A stretch of DNA of 64,000 bases, taken from NCBI GenBank assembly GCA_965602805.1, contig CBFCZK010000003.1, positions 62,001 to 126,000 of the forward strand, given 5' to 3'. Source of the DNA: Thiomicrorhabdus sp965602805 (GTDB lineage: Bacteria; Pseudomonadota; Gammaproteobacteria; Thiomicrospirales; Thiomicrospiraceae). A model generated the notes under the pieces. The model did no database searches and was not told the origin of the DNA. It saw only the letters and a list, made by a program, of their open reading frames with translations. The translations under genes and the position numbers were made by a program. This document shows, one piece after another, positions 42,679 through 51,992 of the stretch (position 1 is the first letter of the stretch; every line of letters starts with the position of its first letter).

Positions 42679-44088
42679 TTAATCCTGAGTTGCAGGCTTA
42701 CTTCCTTGACTCTGTTCAATGTAATCAATCAGTCCCGCCTCATTAATCACTTTACGATCAATCTTAAAGAAGGCACGTTTGTCGTCCAGTAGCACCACTG
42801 CTTCATAGACCCCTTCATAAGCGAGCATCTTCTGTTCAATGTCCGCGACATCTTCAATATGGATATCACCCAGCGGAACAGAAGCAATACTCAGTGGCAA
42901 GGGCTTTTCCATGCTCATGGCGGCAATCAACCAGATACCACTGATGACGGCGGTAAAAATAAAGACGCCGGGATAACCATAATGTTGATAAAAATACCCC
43001 CCTAATAAACCGCCAACGGCCGCGCCTAAAAACTGACTGGTGGAGTAGACACCACTCGCCGTGCCCTTCTTATCCGCAGGTGACAACTTAACAACTAACG
43101 AAGGCAGTGAGGCTTCTAGTAAATTAAAGGCGGTAAAGAAAATCAGCAACAGGGCAAATAGCGACCAAAAGCTATGCCCCATAAATGCAAAACCGATTTG
43201 CGAGAGCATAAGCACTGCTACCGCACCGACAAACATCTGCTTCATACGGCCTTTGCTTTCGGCCTGAATAATAAACGGCACCATTAAGGCAAACGACAAC
43301 AACATGACCGGCAGATAAATGTGCCAGTGGCTCAGTAGATCAAGCCCTGCATTGTCTCTTAAACTTAATGGCAGAGCCACAAACATGGCGGTTAGCAAGG
43401 CGTGCAGAATAAAAACGCCCAAGTTCAAACGCAATAATTGGGCGTTTTTTAAAACGGTTCTAAATTGACTTGGATCGGCTTGCGCTTCGCGCTGAAACTC
43501 TTGATGTTTAATGTCTGGCATCACAAACCAGACTAATAACATGCCCACAACGGCCAAAGCCGCAATCGCCCAAAAAATGCCACGTACACCAAACCAGGTT
43601 GCTAAGACAGGCCCAGCCACCAGAGAAAGTGTAAAGGAAAGTCCAATAGTCATGCCGACAATCGACATGGCGCGCAGTCTAAATTGTTCGGTGACTAAAT
43701 CGCCGACTGAAGCCATCAACACCGCGGCCACAGCCCCCATCCCCTGAATCGCTCGACCGAGTATCATCACCTCAATCGAGTCGGCCAATGCACAGACAAT
43801 AGAGCCGACCATAAACACGACCATTCCAGCAATAATGAGTGGTTTACGACCGTATTTATCGGAGAGCATGCCGTAGGGAATTTGCAAAAAGGCTTGTGTT
43901 AAACCGTAGATTCCCATAGCAATACCGATTTGCATACCGGTAACCCCCGAAAATTCACCTTCGGCAAACAGAGCAAACACCGGAAAAATCATAAACAATC
44001 CCAACATTCGGGTTGAGAAAATTCCCGCGATGGAGAATGCCGCACGGCGTTCTACCGGGCTCATTGCATTGGGTTGGGGAATCGACAT
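42679..44088 (-). CDS. yajR: YajR-like MFS transporter with C-terminal ferredoxin-like domain
   Basis: The 469-residue protein has 12 membrane helices with motif A GMLSDKYGRKPLIIAG near residues 71-86. A soluble tail of about 65 residues (VADIEQKMLAYEGVYEAVVLLDDKRAFFKIDRK) matches the extra cytoplasmic domain of E. coli YajR. Substrate unknown. In Pseudomonas-like genomes this MFS gene lies between uvrA and ssb. Here the SIMPL gene lies between it and uvrA, and the phosphorylase-phnN pair and island separate it from ssb. Confidence 0.85.
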   Translation of the reverse strand: MSIPQPNAMSPVERRAAFSIAGIFSTRMLGLFMIFPVFALFAEGEFSGVTGMQIGIAMGIYGLTQAFLQIPYGMLSDKYGRKPLIIAGMVVFMVGSIVCALADSIEVMILGRAIQGMGAVAAVLMASVGDLVTEQFRLRAMSIVGMTIGLSFTLSLVAGPVLATWFGVRGIFWAIAALAVVGMLLVWFVMPDIKHQEFQREAQADPSQFRTVLKNAQLLRLNLGVFILHALLTAMFVALPLSLRDNAGLDLLSHWHIYLPVMLLSFALMVPFIIQAESKGRMKQMFVGAVAVLMLSQIGFAFMGHSFWSLFALLLIFFTAFNLLEASLPSLVVKLSPADKKGTASGVYSTSQFLGAAVGGLLGGYFYQHYGYPGVFIFTAVISGIWLIAAMSMEKPLPLSIASVPLGDIHIEDVADIEQKMLAYEGVYEAVVLLDDKRAFFKIDRKVINEAGLIDYIEQSQGSKPATQD

Positions 44089-44287
44089 ACTTGGGCTTCC
44101 TAGGGTTTAGATGACGCTTATCGTTAAATTGACTGATAATTTCAGCCGTAAATTATAACACCGCTGAAAAAGCACCGAGTTATAATCGAAGTCATATTCA
44201 GTGCCGTTTAGAACCCCCTTGACTCGTAGAAGCTTTATTTGGCAGACGAATAACTTGTAAAGCCATCGACTACCCATGGAGATAGAT

Positions 44288-45052
44288 ATGTTCAATCGAT
44301 TACAGCAACTATTGCAGCAAGCTTATATGCCCAATCGCAAACCACTATTATTGACAGTCACTCTATTTACAGTTGGCTTACTGAGTCCTCCTGCAATGGC
44401 GCAATCAGTGACCAACCAGGACAATGAACCGCAAGGAAATAAGGTTCACTTTTCTATATCTGAAAGTCAGGATATTCCTAACGACACCCTCTCTATTATT
44501 TTTAACCGAATCGCTCAAGGCAGTTCGGCACAGATGGTGGCAAATGACATTAATATAAAGATGCAAGAGGCGCTTGTGGCGCTTAAAAAGTATCCCGATG
44601 TTAAGAGCCAGACGTCGCAGTATCATATTCGACCCGTTTATAATAAACAGAAGATCATCAGTCACTGGACGGGTTCTCAGAGCTTAACCATCACCTTGGA
44701 AAACAAACCAGGCCTGATTAAAGTGCTCACCTACCTTCAACCCTATCTGGCTTATCAATCCATGCAATTCGGAGTTTCTTCTGAGCGCAAAACAAAAATC
44801 ATGCAGCAATTAACGGCCAAAGCGATTCAAAGCTTTCAAAAACAAGCGGCTATGATTGCTCAAGGTTTTCATGCGCCAGATTGTCGTATTTTGGAAACGC
44901 GTATCAACACGCCATACAACCCACCGATTACACACGGCTATGCATCCAGTCGCATGTTAGCCGCTGAAAGCATGGCTCCGCCGGCAGTTTCTGCCGGAGA
45001 AAGCACGCTACGGGTAGAGATATCAGGTGTTTTGTTATTAGCCCCTAAATAG
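44288..45052 (+). CDS. Periplasmic SIMPL (DUF541/YggE-like) protein
   Basis: About 254 residues from the ATG at 44288, which lies six bases after GGAG; an ATG at 44276 is in frame. A signal peptide ends LLSPPAMA-QS near residue 39 (a long n-region precedes it). The mature part has the SIMPL pattern (ISESQDIPNDTLSIIFNRIAQGSS, a run of KKYPDVKSQTSQYHIRPVY, ARTM-like ...RMLAAESMAPP). The role of the family is not clear; YggE has been linked to oxidative stress. Confidence 0.8.
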   Translation: MFNRLQQLLQQAYMPNRKPLLLTVTLFTVGLLSPPAMAQSVTNQDNEPQGNKVHFSISESQDIPNDTLSIIFNRIAQGSSAQMVANDINIKMQEALVALKKYPDVKSQTSQYHIRPVYNKQKIISHWTGSQSLTITLENKPGLIKVLTYLQPYLAYQSMQFGVSSERKTKIMQQLTAKAIQSFQKQAAMIAQGFHAPDCRILETRINTPYNPPITHGYASSRMLAAESMAPPAVSAGESTLRVEISGVLLLAPK

Positions 45053-45136
45053 ACAGATATATAGACAGACGATTCACAAGACGGTTAACCGTCGCCAGAA
45101 CCTGCTTTGAATACCGTTTATAAATTATCGCCAACT

Positions 45137-45150
45137 GACCAGGCCTGGTC
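45137..45150. repeat. Copy of GACCAGGCCTGGTC upstream of uvrA
   Basis: An exact 14-base core, with the same AACT left flank as the phnN copy. It lies 87 bases upstream of uvrA and downstream of the SIMPL gene. Confidence 0.95.
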
Positions 45151-45201
45151 GTTTTCATAAACACCCTTCCGTCAGCTTTATGTAATCTAAGGTAATCTTG
45201 C

Positions 45202-45207
45202 TATAAT
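45202..45207 (+). promoter_or_regulatory. Candidate -10 element of uvrA
   Basis: TATAAT lies 31 bases upstream of the uvrA ATG. No clear -35 at 17 bases. No LexA-type CTG-N10-CAG box was seen in the region. Confidence 0.4.
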
Positions 45208-45237
45208 ACTCAATTAACTCAAAATTGACGGATTGGC

Positions 45238-48045
45238 ATGCTTGAAGAAATCATTATTCAAGGGGCGCGTACCCACAACTTAAAAAATATTGATGTCACT
45301 TTACCGCGTGATAAGCTCATCGTTATTACCGGCTTATCTGGTTCGGGAAAATCTTCACTTGCTTTTGATACTATCTATGCCGAAGGTCAACGTCGTTATG
45401 TTGAATCTCTGTCGGCGTATGCCCGTCAATTTTTGTCCATTATGGAAAAGCCCGATGTCGATCACATCGAGGGGCTTTCGCCTGCCATCTCCATCGAACA
45501 GAAATCCACCTCTCACAACCCACGTTCAACGGTCGGTACCGTCACCGAGATTTATGATTATTTACGTCTATTGTACGCGCGTGTCGGTACGCCGCGCTGC
45601 CCTACTCACGGTTGTGATTTAGAAGCGCAAACCGTCAGCCAAATGGTTGACCATACTTTAAACCTGCCAGAAGGCTCCAAGTGTTTATTGATTGCGCCGA
45701 TTGTGCGTAGCAAGAAAGGCGAACACGTCCACCTGCTGGAAGAACTACAAGCACAAGGTTTTATCCGCGCACGAATTGATGGTGAAATTGTAGATTTAGA
45801 CGGCAAAATTCAACTGGATAAAAACAAAAAACATAACATTGATGTCATTGTTGATCGCTTTAAAGTCCGCGATGACATGAAACAACGCTTGGCGGAATCT
45901 TTTGAGACAGCGCTTAAACTCGCGGAGGGTATCGCCCAAGTCTTACCGATGGACGAAGAGGATGATTTTGCTCTGCTGTTTTCGGAAAAATTCTCTTGTC
46001 CACACTGTGGTTACAGTGTGCCTGAATTAGAGCCGCGTATTTTCTCCTTTAACAATCCTCACGGTGCTTGCCCGACGTGTGATGGTTTAGGGGTGAAAGA
46101 GACTTTTCAAGCAGACCGCGTCATTATGCATCCTGAGTTAAGCTTGGCCGGTGGTGCAATCCGCGGCTGGGATCGTCGCCATAAATATTATTACGACATA
46201 CTCAAAGCCGTTGCGGACTTCTATGAATTCGATATTGAAACCCCTTGGGAAGAACTCGGTGAGACACACCAACAAACGATCTTGTTTGGTTCTGGCGGTA
46301 AAAAAATTCCACTTCCGCATGGTAAATACAGTGATGTTCGCCGTTTTGAAGGGGTCATTCCAAATATGGAACGCCGCTTTTCTGAGACCGAAAGCAAAAC
46401 CGTACGCGATGAACTCGATAAGTACCGTATTTCGCAGCCCTGTGATAGTTGCCACGGCACGCGTTTAAATGAAGTCGCGCGTAATGTCTTTGTAGACAAT
46501 CAAACACTACCCTCTATTACTGAACGTCCGGTTGGCGAGTTACATCAAATTTTCAGTGAACTCACCTTAGAAGGCGCTAAAGGACAGATTGCCAGTAAGA
46601 TTGTTAAAGAGGTCTTTGAACGCCTCACTTTCTTAGTCAATGTCGGACTCAACTACCTTTCGCTTAACCGTGGCGCGGACACGCTTTCCGGCGGAGAAGC
46701 ACAACGTATTCGTTTAGCCAGCCAAATTGGAGCAGGCCTGGTCGGTGTCATGTATGTTTTAGATGAACCATCGATTGGTTTGCATCAACGTGACAATGAC
46801 CGCCTACTTTCAACTTTGATCCATTTGCGTGATATCGGTAATACCGTCATTGTCGTTGAGCATGATGAAGATGCGATTCGAGCAGCGGATTATGTTTTAG
46901 ATATCGGGCCAGGTGCGGGAATTCATGGTGGCCGAATTATGTCGCAAGGCACACCGGACTTTGTCGCCAACGATCCGAACTCTTTAACCGGACAGTATTT
47001 GAGTGGCGCGCGCAAAATCGCCATTCCTGAGACTCGTTTAGCACCACAAGAAGACAAATGGCTGACAATTGAAGGGGCAAGCGGTAACAACTTACAGAAT
47101 GTCGAATTATCTATCCCTGCCGGTTTATTAACCTGTATTACAGGCGTTTCTGGTTCGGGTAAATCTACACTGATTAATGGTACGCTTTCAAAACTCTCCG
47201 CTAATATGCTTAACAAAGCCATGCACACGCCTGCACCTTATACAGCGGTACGTGGCATGGAGCACTTTGATAAATCTGTTAACATCGACCAAAGCGCGAT
47301 TGGTCGTACGCCACGCTCTAATCCGGCGACTTATACAGGGTTATTCACACCCATCCGAGAGCTGCTTTCAGCGACTCCGGAATCACGTGCACGAGGTTAT
47401 ACACCAGGACGCTTTAGTTTCAATGTTAAAGGCGGACGTTGTGAAGCTTGCCAGGGTGATGGCGTAATCAAGGTTGAAATGCACTTTTTACCAGACGTTT
47501 ATGTCCCTTGTGATGTCTGTAAAGGTGCGCGTTATAACCGCGAAACATTACAAGTCCAGTACAAGGGCAAAAACATCCACGAGATGCTAGACATGACCAT
47601 TGAAGATGCACGCGCCTTCTTTGATGTTATTCCGGTGATTGCCCGTAAATTACAAATGCTAATAGAAGTTGGTTTAGGTTATATCAAACTCGGTCAAAGT
47701 GCCACCACCCTCTCTGGTGGTGAAGCCCAAAGAGTTAAATTAGCCAAAGAGCTTTCTAAAAGAGATACCGGCAATACACTTTATATTCTTGATGAACCGA
47801 CCACAGGGTTGCATTTTCATGACATTGAATTACTCTTAAAAGTGATTCGTCACTTACGTGATCAAGGTAATACCATTGTGATTATCGAGCACAATTTAGA
47901 TGTGGTTAAAACCGCTGACTGGGTTGTTGATTTGGGCCCAGAAGGTGGTTCTGGCGGTGGATTAATTGTCGCTACAGGCACACCTGAAAAGATTGCAGAA
48001 ACGCCTGAATCGCATACTGGTTTTTATCTTAAAAAACTGTTGTAA
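45238..48045 (+). CDS. uvrA: UvrABC excinuclease subunit A
   Basis: The 935-residue ATPase finds DNA damage for nucleotide excision repair. It has two ABC modules: Walker A GLSGSGKSS near residue 32 and GVSGSGKST near 640, two LSGGEAQR signatures, and the Cys4 zinc motifs CPHCGYSVPE...CPTCDG and CEACQGDG...CDVCKG. The length is typical. It is divergent from the MFS gene region. A 34-bp perfect palindrome starts seven bases after its stop. Confidence 0.98.
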   Translation: MLEEIIIQGARTHNLKNIDVTLPRDKLIVITGLSGSGKSSLAFDTIYAEGQRRYVESLSAYARQFLSIMEKPDVDHIEGLSPAISIEQKSTSHNPRSTVGTVTEIYDYLRLLYARVGTPRCPTHGCDLEAQTVSQMVDHTLNLPEGSKCLLIAPIVRSKKGEHVHLLEELQAQGFIRARIDGEIVDLDGKIQLDKNKKHNIDVIVDRFKVRDDMKQRLAESFETALKLAEGIAQVLPMDEEDDFALLFSEKFSCPHCGYSVPELEPRIFSFNNPHGACPTCDGLGVKETFQADRVIMHPELSLAGGAIRGWDRRHKYYYDILKAVADFYEFDIETPWEELGETHQQTILFGSGGKKIPLPHGKYSDVRRFEGVIPNMERRFSETESKTVRDELDKYRISQPCDSCHGTRLNEVARNVFVDNQTLPSITERPVGELHQIFSELTLEGAKGQIASKIVKEVFERLTFLVNVGLNYLSLNRGADTLSGGEAQRIRLASQIGAGLVGVMYVLDEPSIGLHQRDNDRLLSTLIHLRDIGNTVIVVEHDEDAIRAADYVLDIGPGAGIHGGRIMSQGTPDFVANDPNSLTGQYLSGARKIAIPETRLAPQEDKWLTIEGASGNNLQNVELSIPAGLLTCITGVSGSGKSTLINGTLSKLSANMLNKAMHTPAPYTAVRGMEHFDKSVNIDQSAIGRTPRSNPATYTGLFTPIRELLSATPESRARGYTPGRFSFNVKGGRCEACQGDGVIKVEMHFLPDVYVPCDVCKGARYNRETLQVQYKGKNIHEMLDMTIEDARAFFDVIPVIARKLQMLIEVGLGYIKLGQSATTLSGGEAQRVKLAKELSKRDTGNTLYILDEPTTGLHFHDIELLLKVIRHLRDQGNTIVIIEHNLDVVKTADWVVDLGPEGGSGGGLIVATGTPEKIAETPESHTGFYLKKLL

Positions 48046-48051
48046 CGCTTG

Positions 48052-48085
48052 TTTATAGAGTGACCAGGCCTGGTCACTCTATAAA
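48052..48085. repeat. 34-bp perfect palindrome after uvrA
   Basis: The two 17-base arms (48052-48068 and 48069-48085) are exact complements. The central 14 bases are GACCAGGCCTGGTC. The outer TTTATAGAGT arm is unique to this copy. It may end uvrA transcription and lies just before the lipoprotein gene start. Confidence 0.95.
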
Positions 48086-48107
48086 ATGCACTATTTGCGG
48101 ATATTTC

Positions 48108-48944
48108 ATGCTCAAAAACACCCACGCTGCCGACTTAATTCATAAACTCACCCTAATACTAGGGTTACTTTTTTGGACAGTCTCTAGTTGTGCTAACGGG
48201 GTTTCTAAAGCTCCCGAATGGCAATCTCCAGACTATATTCAAAAAGCGTTTAATGAAATCGCCCTTAAAAATGAATACCGTAAAACCCAACAACGGATTA
48301 TTAAGTGGCAAAAGCCGATATTATACCAATTCGTTTATCACAATCTGCCCAGGAACCCTGTCGTTGAAAACCTTTTCAATGAACATTTTCAGCACTTACA
48401 ACAAATCACTTCACATCCAATTCAGCTTATTTCAGACAAAAAACGACTCTCTAATAAACGTCCATCGCCAAACCTACTCATTCACTTGACCAAAGACGCT
48501 GACTACGGCCGTATCATCCAACAAGAAACGAAGAGTCTTGTTGAAAATATACAACGTGAAAGTCATTGTATGGGAAATTTTACACTGAATGCTAAGCAAC
48601 AAATTGATAAGGCTGTTGTCATTATTCCAGTAGATCATGTCTATAGTAGAGGGTTGCTAGTAGCCTGTATTGTAGAAGAGACCACTCAGCTGATGGGTTT
48701 ACCAAATGATTCTGACTGGGTCAATCCTAGCATTGCAAATGATGCCAGTAAGATAGAGCTATTGACAGGCTTGGACTATCTACTTTTAAAGATACTCTAT
48801 GAGTCCAAATTACAGGCCGGCATGACGCTCTCACAAAGTCAGCCTATCATTAAAAACATCATCAATCACCAGCAGAAGAATGGGGATATTGAAAGTGCAC
48901 AACACCAAGTTAATAGGCACGGCCTGTATCCGTTATTGAATTAG
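48108..48944 (+). CDS. DUF2927-family lipoprotein
   Basis: About 278 residues from the ATG at 48108. The earlier GTG at 48060 would read through the palindrome, so it is rejected. The N-terminus is a lipoprotein signal (LILGLLFWTVSSC, lipobox VSSC, cysteine near residue 28). The mature part matches the DUF2927 type: NLLIHLTKDADYGRI, then CIVEETTQLMGLPNDSDW, with an E-E-T-T-Q active-site-like block. It is a putative envelope protein. Its function is unknown. Confidence 0.8.
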   Translation: MLKNTHAADLIHKLTLILGLLFWTVSSCANGVSKAPEWQSPDYIQKAFNEIALKNEYRKTQQRIIKWQKPILYQFVYHNLPRNPVVENLFNEHFQHLQQITSHPIQLISDKKRLSNKRPSPNLLIHLTKDADYGRIIQQETKSLVENIQRESHCMGNFTLNAKQQIDKAVVIIPVDHVYSRGLLVACIVEETTQLMGLPNDSDWVNPSIANDASKIELLTGLDYLLLKILYESKLQAGMTLSQSQPIIKNIINHQQKNGDIESAQHQVNRHGLYPLLN

Positions 48945-48975
48945 AAATGTAAAGTTGATTACCCGCCTTACCGAG

Positions 48976-49716
48976 TTAAGCAATCTCATCAGGCTTGGGT
49001 GCGGATAAAATTTGAATCACTCTACCGGCCAACATCAGGCCAAAAATGCCCGGCATATAACTTGCCGTGCCATTGACGACACGTCCGCGAGATCCTTCTA
49101 TCTCTTCCATTGGGCCAGGTGCTTTTGGAAGCTCACTTGAAAAAACCGTAATCACTCCTTTGTGAATACGCTGCTTATTTAGACGTTGACGCATGTTGCG
49201 CGCTAAAGCACAGCCATAGGTTTTAGAAATATCGGCTAATTGAATCTTAGAGGGATCAATTCGTCTTCCAGCGCCCATGCTTGAGGCGACAGGAATACCT
49301 TTCTGTACAGCCGTTATGACCAGAGCGGTCTTACAGTTTAAACTGTCTATTGCGTCCACAACAAAGTCGTAAGGCGTAGAGAGTAGTCGATCCATATCAT
49401 CAGGACGGATAAATTCGCGCGAGATAATAACGTTACAACCGGGATTAATATCAGCAATACGTTCAGCCATAACATCAGCTTTATTTAAACCCTGAGTAGA
49501 GTCCAAAGCAATAATCTGACGGTTCTTATTCGATAAAGAAACGGCATCGTGATCAATCAGTGTGATACAACCCACACCAGCGCGAGCTAAGGCTTCTGCA
49601 ACAAACCCACCTACACCACCGACCCCTGCAACCAATACATGAGAAGCTTGCAGCTGTTTTAAACCAGCCTCTTCGAAGACTAATAAACTACGTTCGAATA
49701 ATGGGTTGTCGGTCAT
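48976..49716 (-). CDS. tcdA: tRNA threonylcarbamoyladenosine dehydratase
   Basis: The 246-residue E1-like (ThiF/MoeB) enzyme cyclises t6A37 of tRNA with ATP. It has the nucleotide loop VAGVGGVGGFVAEALARAGVG near residues 29-49, DHDAVSLSNKNRQ, and DAIDSLNCKTAL. TcdA (CsdL) has this length and pattern. It is 38 bases downstream of tatD on the same strand and may be read with it. Confidence 0.9.
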   Translation of the reverse strand: MTDNPLFERSLLVFEEAGLKQLQASHVLVAGVGGVGGFVAEALARAGVGCITLIDHDAVSLSNKNRQIIALDSTQGLNKADVMAERIADINPGCNVIISREFIRPDDMDRLLSTPYDFVVDAIDSLNCKTALVITAVQKGIPVASSMGAGRRIDPSKIQLADISKTYGCALARNMRQRLNKQRIHKGVITVFSSELPKAPGPMEEIEGSRGRVVNGTASYMPGIFGLMLAGRVIQILSAPKPDEIA

Positions 49717-49754
49717 ATTAAATCCATTTAAATTAAAAAGAGTAATTTTGGTTG

Positions 49755-50528
49755 TTACTGTTCTGATGCAGAGAGTTTAAAGAGTTGTTGAGCATTCTGA
49801 TTTGTTATCTCTACAACATCATCAAATGAATAATCAAGTAACTTAGCAACCTGTTCGGCAACCGGAATAATATCATGTAAATTAGATTTGACCAGGCCTG
49901 GTAACCTTACATTTGGATAATCCGTCTCTAATACAAGATGTTCAATGCCAAAATGGCGTACCAATGCATGATATCGATAAGCGTTATCACGTAATAACAC
50001 TCCATTGACACCAATCTTGAAACCACAATGAATATAGTTCTGAGCAACTTCAAGACTACTGCCTAAACCGTGAATAACGCCTGTAACATGGTGTTGGCGT
50101 AAACTCTGATAAACATCATTATGAGCCTTAATAGCATGCACAGAAACAGGTTTGCCAAACTTCTCTGCTAAAGCCAACTGTGCATCAAAAACCTCAATTT
50201 GAAGCTGTTTATTGTCTTGATAAACTGGAGAGAAGTCTAAACCAATTTCACCTAAAGCCACGACTTGCTCAGCATCTAATAGAGTTTCTAGTGTTTGAAG
50301 AGTTGAACGACTGTGCGTTGTAACATACCAAGGGTGAATCCCTAAAGCAGCATGTATCTCAGGATATAAATTCGATAGCTTAAGAACGATAGACCAGTTA
50401 TCAGGACTAACAGACATAGCAATGAATTGGGGAGTAAGATTGTATTCCCGAAAAAAGGAGTGGGAATCGATAAAATCTGCGGGAGATTTAAGAAGTGAAT
50501 CTAAATGACAATGTGTATCAATAATCAT
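49755..50528 (-). CDS. TatD-family metal-dependent hydrolase
   Basis: The 257-residue protein begins MIIDTHCHLDS with the metal-binding HCH. It has the GEIGLDFSP glutamate motif near residue 93, SVHAIKAH, and LETDYPNVRLPG near 201. TatD proteins are metal-dependent nucleases. It follows rplQ past a terminator (50550-50571). A copy of the repeated palindrome, at 49891-49902, lies in the coding sequence as L-P-G-L-V. Confidence 0.88.
   Translation of the reverse strand: MIIDTHCHLDSLLKSPADFIDSHSFFREYNLTPQFIAMSVSPDNWSIVLKLSNLYPEIHAALGIHPWYVTTHSRSTLQTLETLLDAEQVVALGEIGLDFSPVYQDNKQLQIEVFDAQLALAEKFGKPVSVHAIKAHNDVYQSLRQHHVTGVIHGLGSSLEVAQNYIHCGFKIGVNGVLLRDNAYRYHALVRHFGIEHLVLETDYPNVRLPGLVKSNLHDIIPVAEQVAKLLDYSFDDVVEITNQNAQQLFKLSASEQ
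49891..49902. repeat. Intragenic copy of the repeated palindrome in tatD-like gene
   Basis: An exact ACCAGGCCTGGT core. It encodes P-G-L near the conserved ETDYP motif. Confidence 0.85.
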
Positions 50529-50549
50529 TTGAAGAATTTTAGATATAAA

Positions 50550-50571
50550 AAAACCGGTAAAAACCGGTTTT
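50550..50571 (-). terminator. Terminator after rplQ
   Basis: AAAACCGG and CCGGTTTT pair around a six-base loop. On the minus strand a T-run follows. It lies just past the rplQ stop and ends the ribosomal operon. Confidence 0.85.
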
Positions 50572-50582
50572 CTTAATGCTGA

Positions 50583-50969
50583 TTACTCAGCAGCTTCTGT
50601 TGCAGCAGTGATCGGACGATCAACTAACTCAACAATAGCCATTGGCGCGTTATCACCAGGACGGAAACCACATTTTAAAATGCGGATATATCCACCTGGA
50701 CGAGTTTGGTAACGAGGACCAAGCTCTGAGAATAACTTTGCAACCATTGCTTTATCACCTAAACGTGCCATAGCAAGACGGCGATTATGTACGCTGTCTA
50801 CTTTAGCAAGTGTAATCATAGGCTCAGTAATTCCACGAAGTTCTTTCGCTTTAGCAACCGTTGTACGAATAACTTCGTGATCGATAAGCGAAGCAGACAT
50901 GTTTTTAAACATTGCCTTACGGTGCGAACTATTGCGATTTAACTTACGACCTGTTTTACCATGACGCAT
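50583..50969 (-). CDS. rplQ: 50S ribosomal protein L17
   Basis: The 128-residue protein opens MRHGKTGRKLNRNSSHRKAM, which is the L17 signature. It is the last gene of the alpha operon, 15 bases after rpoA. Confidence 0.98.
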   Translation of the reverse strand: MRHGKTGRKLNRNSSHRKAMFKNMSASLIDHEVIRTTVAKAKELRGITEPMITLAKVDSVHNRRLAMARLGDKAMVAKLFSELGPRYQTRPGGYIRILKCGFRPGDNAPMAIVELVDRPITAATEAAE

Positions 50970-50984
50970 GATAGCTTCCTTATT

Positions 50985-51968
50985 TTATGCTGACTCTTTA
51001 CTAACCAAACTTGCTGGCGGCCAGTTCTCTAATTTAGTCCCTAAGCTCAAACCTCTTTGTGCAAGAACATCTTTGATCTCTTGCAGAGATTTTTTACCTA
51101 AGTTAGGCGTTTTCAGTAAGTGAGGCTCTGCTCTCTGTACTAAATCACCAATATAATAGATTTGTTCTGCTTTCAGACAATTTGCTGAACGCACAGTCAA
51201 TTCTAAATCATCAACAGGCTGTAAGAAGATAGGATCGAACTCATTATCTTCTTCCTCTGGTGCTACAACTTCCTTATGCTTAAGATCAACAAAAGCATTC
51301 AGTTGATAATGTAGAACCGTTGCTGCCTGTTTGATAGCATCTTCAGGATCTAAAGTACCGTCAGTGACAATATCGATAATTAACTTATCTAGGTCTGAAC
51401 GTTGCTCAACACGTGCATTCTGAACTTCATAACTTACGGTATGAATTGGACTAAAACTAGCGTCTAAACGTAAAACACCAATTCCAGCATCCTCTTCAGT
51501 TCTTACCGCTGCTTGATAACCCATTCCTGAACGTACAGTAAGAGTCATATTTAACTCAGCACCTTCAGCTACATGTGCAATGACATGATCTGGGTTAGCA
51601 ATCTCAACATCGTGGTTTACCGCGATATCTGAAGCTCGAACGATCGCAGGACCCTTCTTACTTAGCGTTAATTCTGCATGGTCTGTTGCATTAAGTTTTA
51701 CAGCAACTTCTTTCAGGTTTAAAAGAATTTCAAGAACATCTTCTCTTACACCTTCAATAGAAGAATACTCGTGTAAAACACCTTCAATTTTGGCTTGTAC
51801 TATAGCCCCACCAGGCATAGAAGATAATAAAATACGACGAAGCGCATTTCCTAGTGTGTGACCGAAACCACGTTCTAGTGGCTCCAGCGTTACACGACTG
51901 TGAAATTCGCTTTTTCTTTTAATATCGACTAAACGAGGCGTCAACAACTGTTCTAACATCTCTTGCAT
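50985..51968 (-). CDS. rpoA: RNA polymerase alpha subunit
   Basis: The 327-residue subunit has the N-terminal assembly domain (GFGHTLGNALRRILLSSMPG near residues 33-52). The C-terminal domain binds UP elements and activators (CLKAEQIYYIGDLVQ, NLGKKSLQEIKDVLAQRGLSLG). The length is standard. Confidence 0.98.
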   Translation of the reverse strand: MQEMLEQLLTPRLVDIKRKSEFHSRVTLEPLERGFGHTLGNALRRILLSSMPGGAIVQAKIEGVLHEYSSIEGVREDVLEILLNLKEVAVKLNATDHAELTLSKKGPAIVRASDIAVNHDVEIANPDHVIAHVAEGAELNMTLTVRSGMGYQAAVRTEEDAGIGVLRLDASFSPIHTVSYEVQNARVEQRSDLDKLIIDIVTDGTLDPEDAIKQAATVLHYQLNAFVDLKHKEVVAPEEEDNEFDPIFLQPVDDLELTVRSANCLKAEQIYYIGDLVQRAEPHLLKTPNLGKKSLQEIKDVLAQRGLSLGTKLENWPPASLVSKESA

Positions 51969-51992
51969 TCGAGGGTATCTCCGTATCAGGTT

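Noticed and set aside
45151..45237. LexA (SOS) box before uvrA
   Set aside because: No CTG-N10-CAG pattern was found.
48060..48107. Upstream GTG start of the DUF2927 gene
   Set aside because: It would translate through the 34-bp palindrome and place about 16 residues before a clear lipoprotein signal. The ATG at 48108 fits better.
6011..49902. The palindrome as parS or matS
   Set aside because: The core does not match the ParB site TGTTTCACGTGAAACA or the MatP site GTGACRNYGTCAC, and its density is too high for parS.
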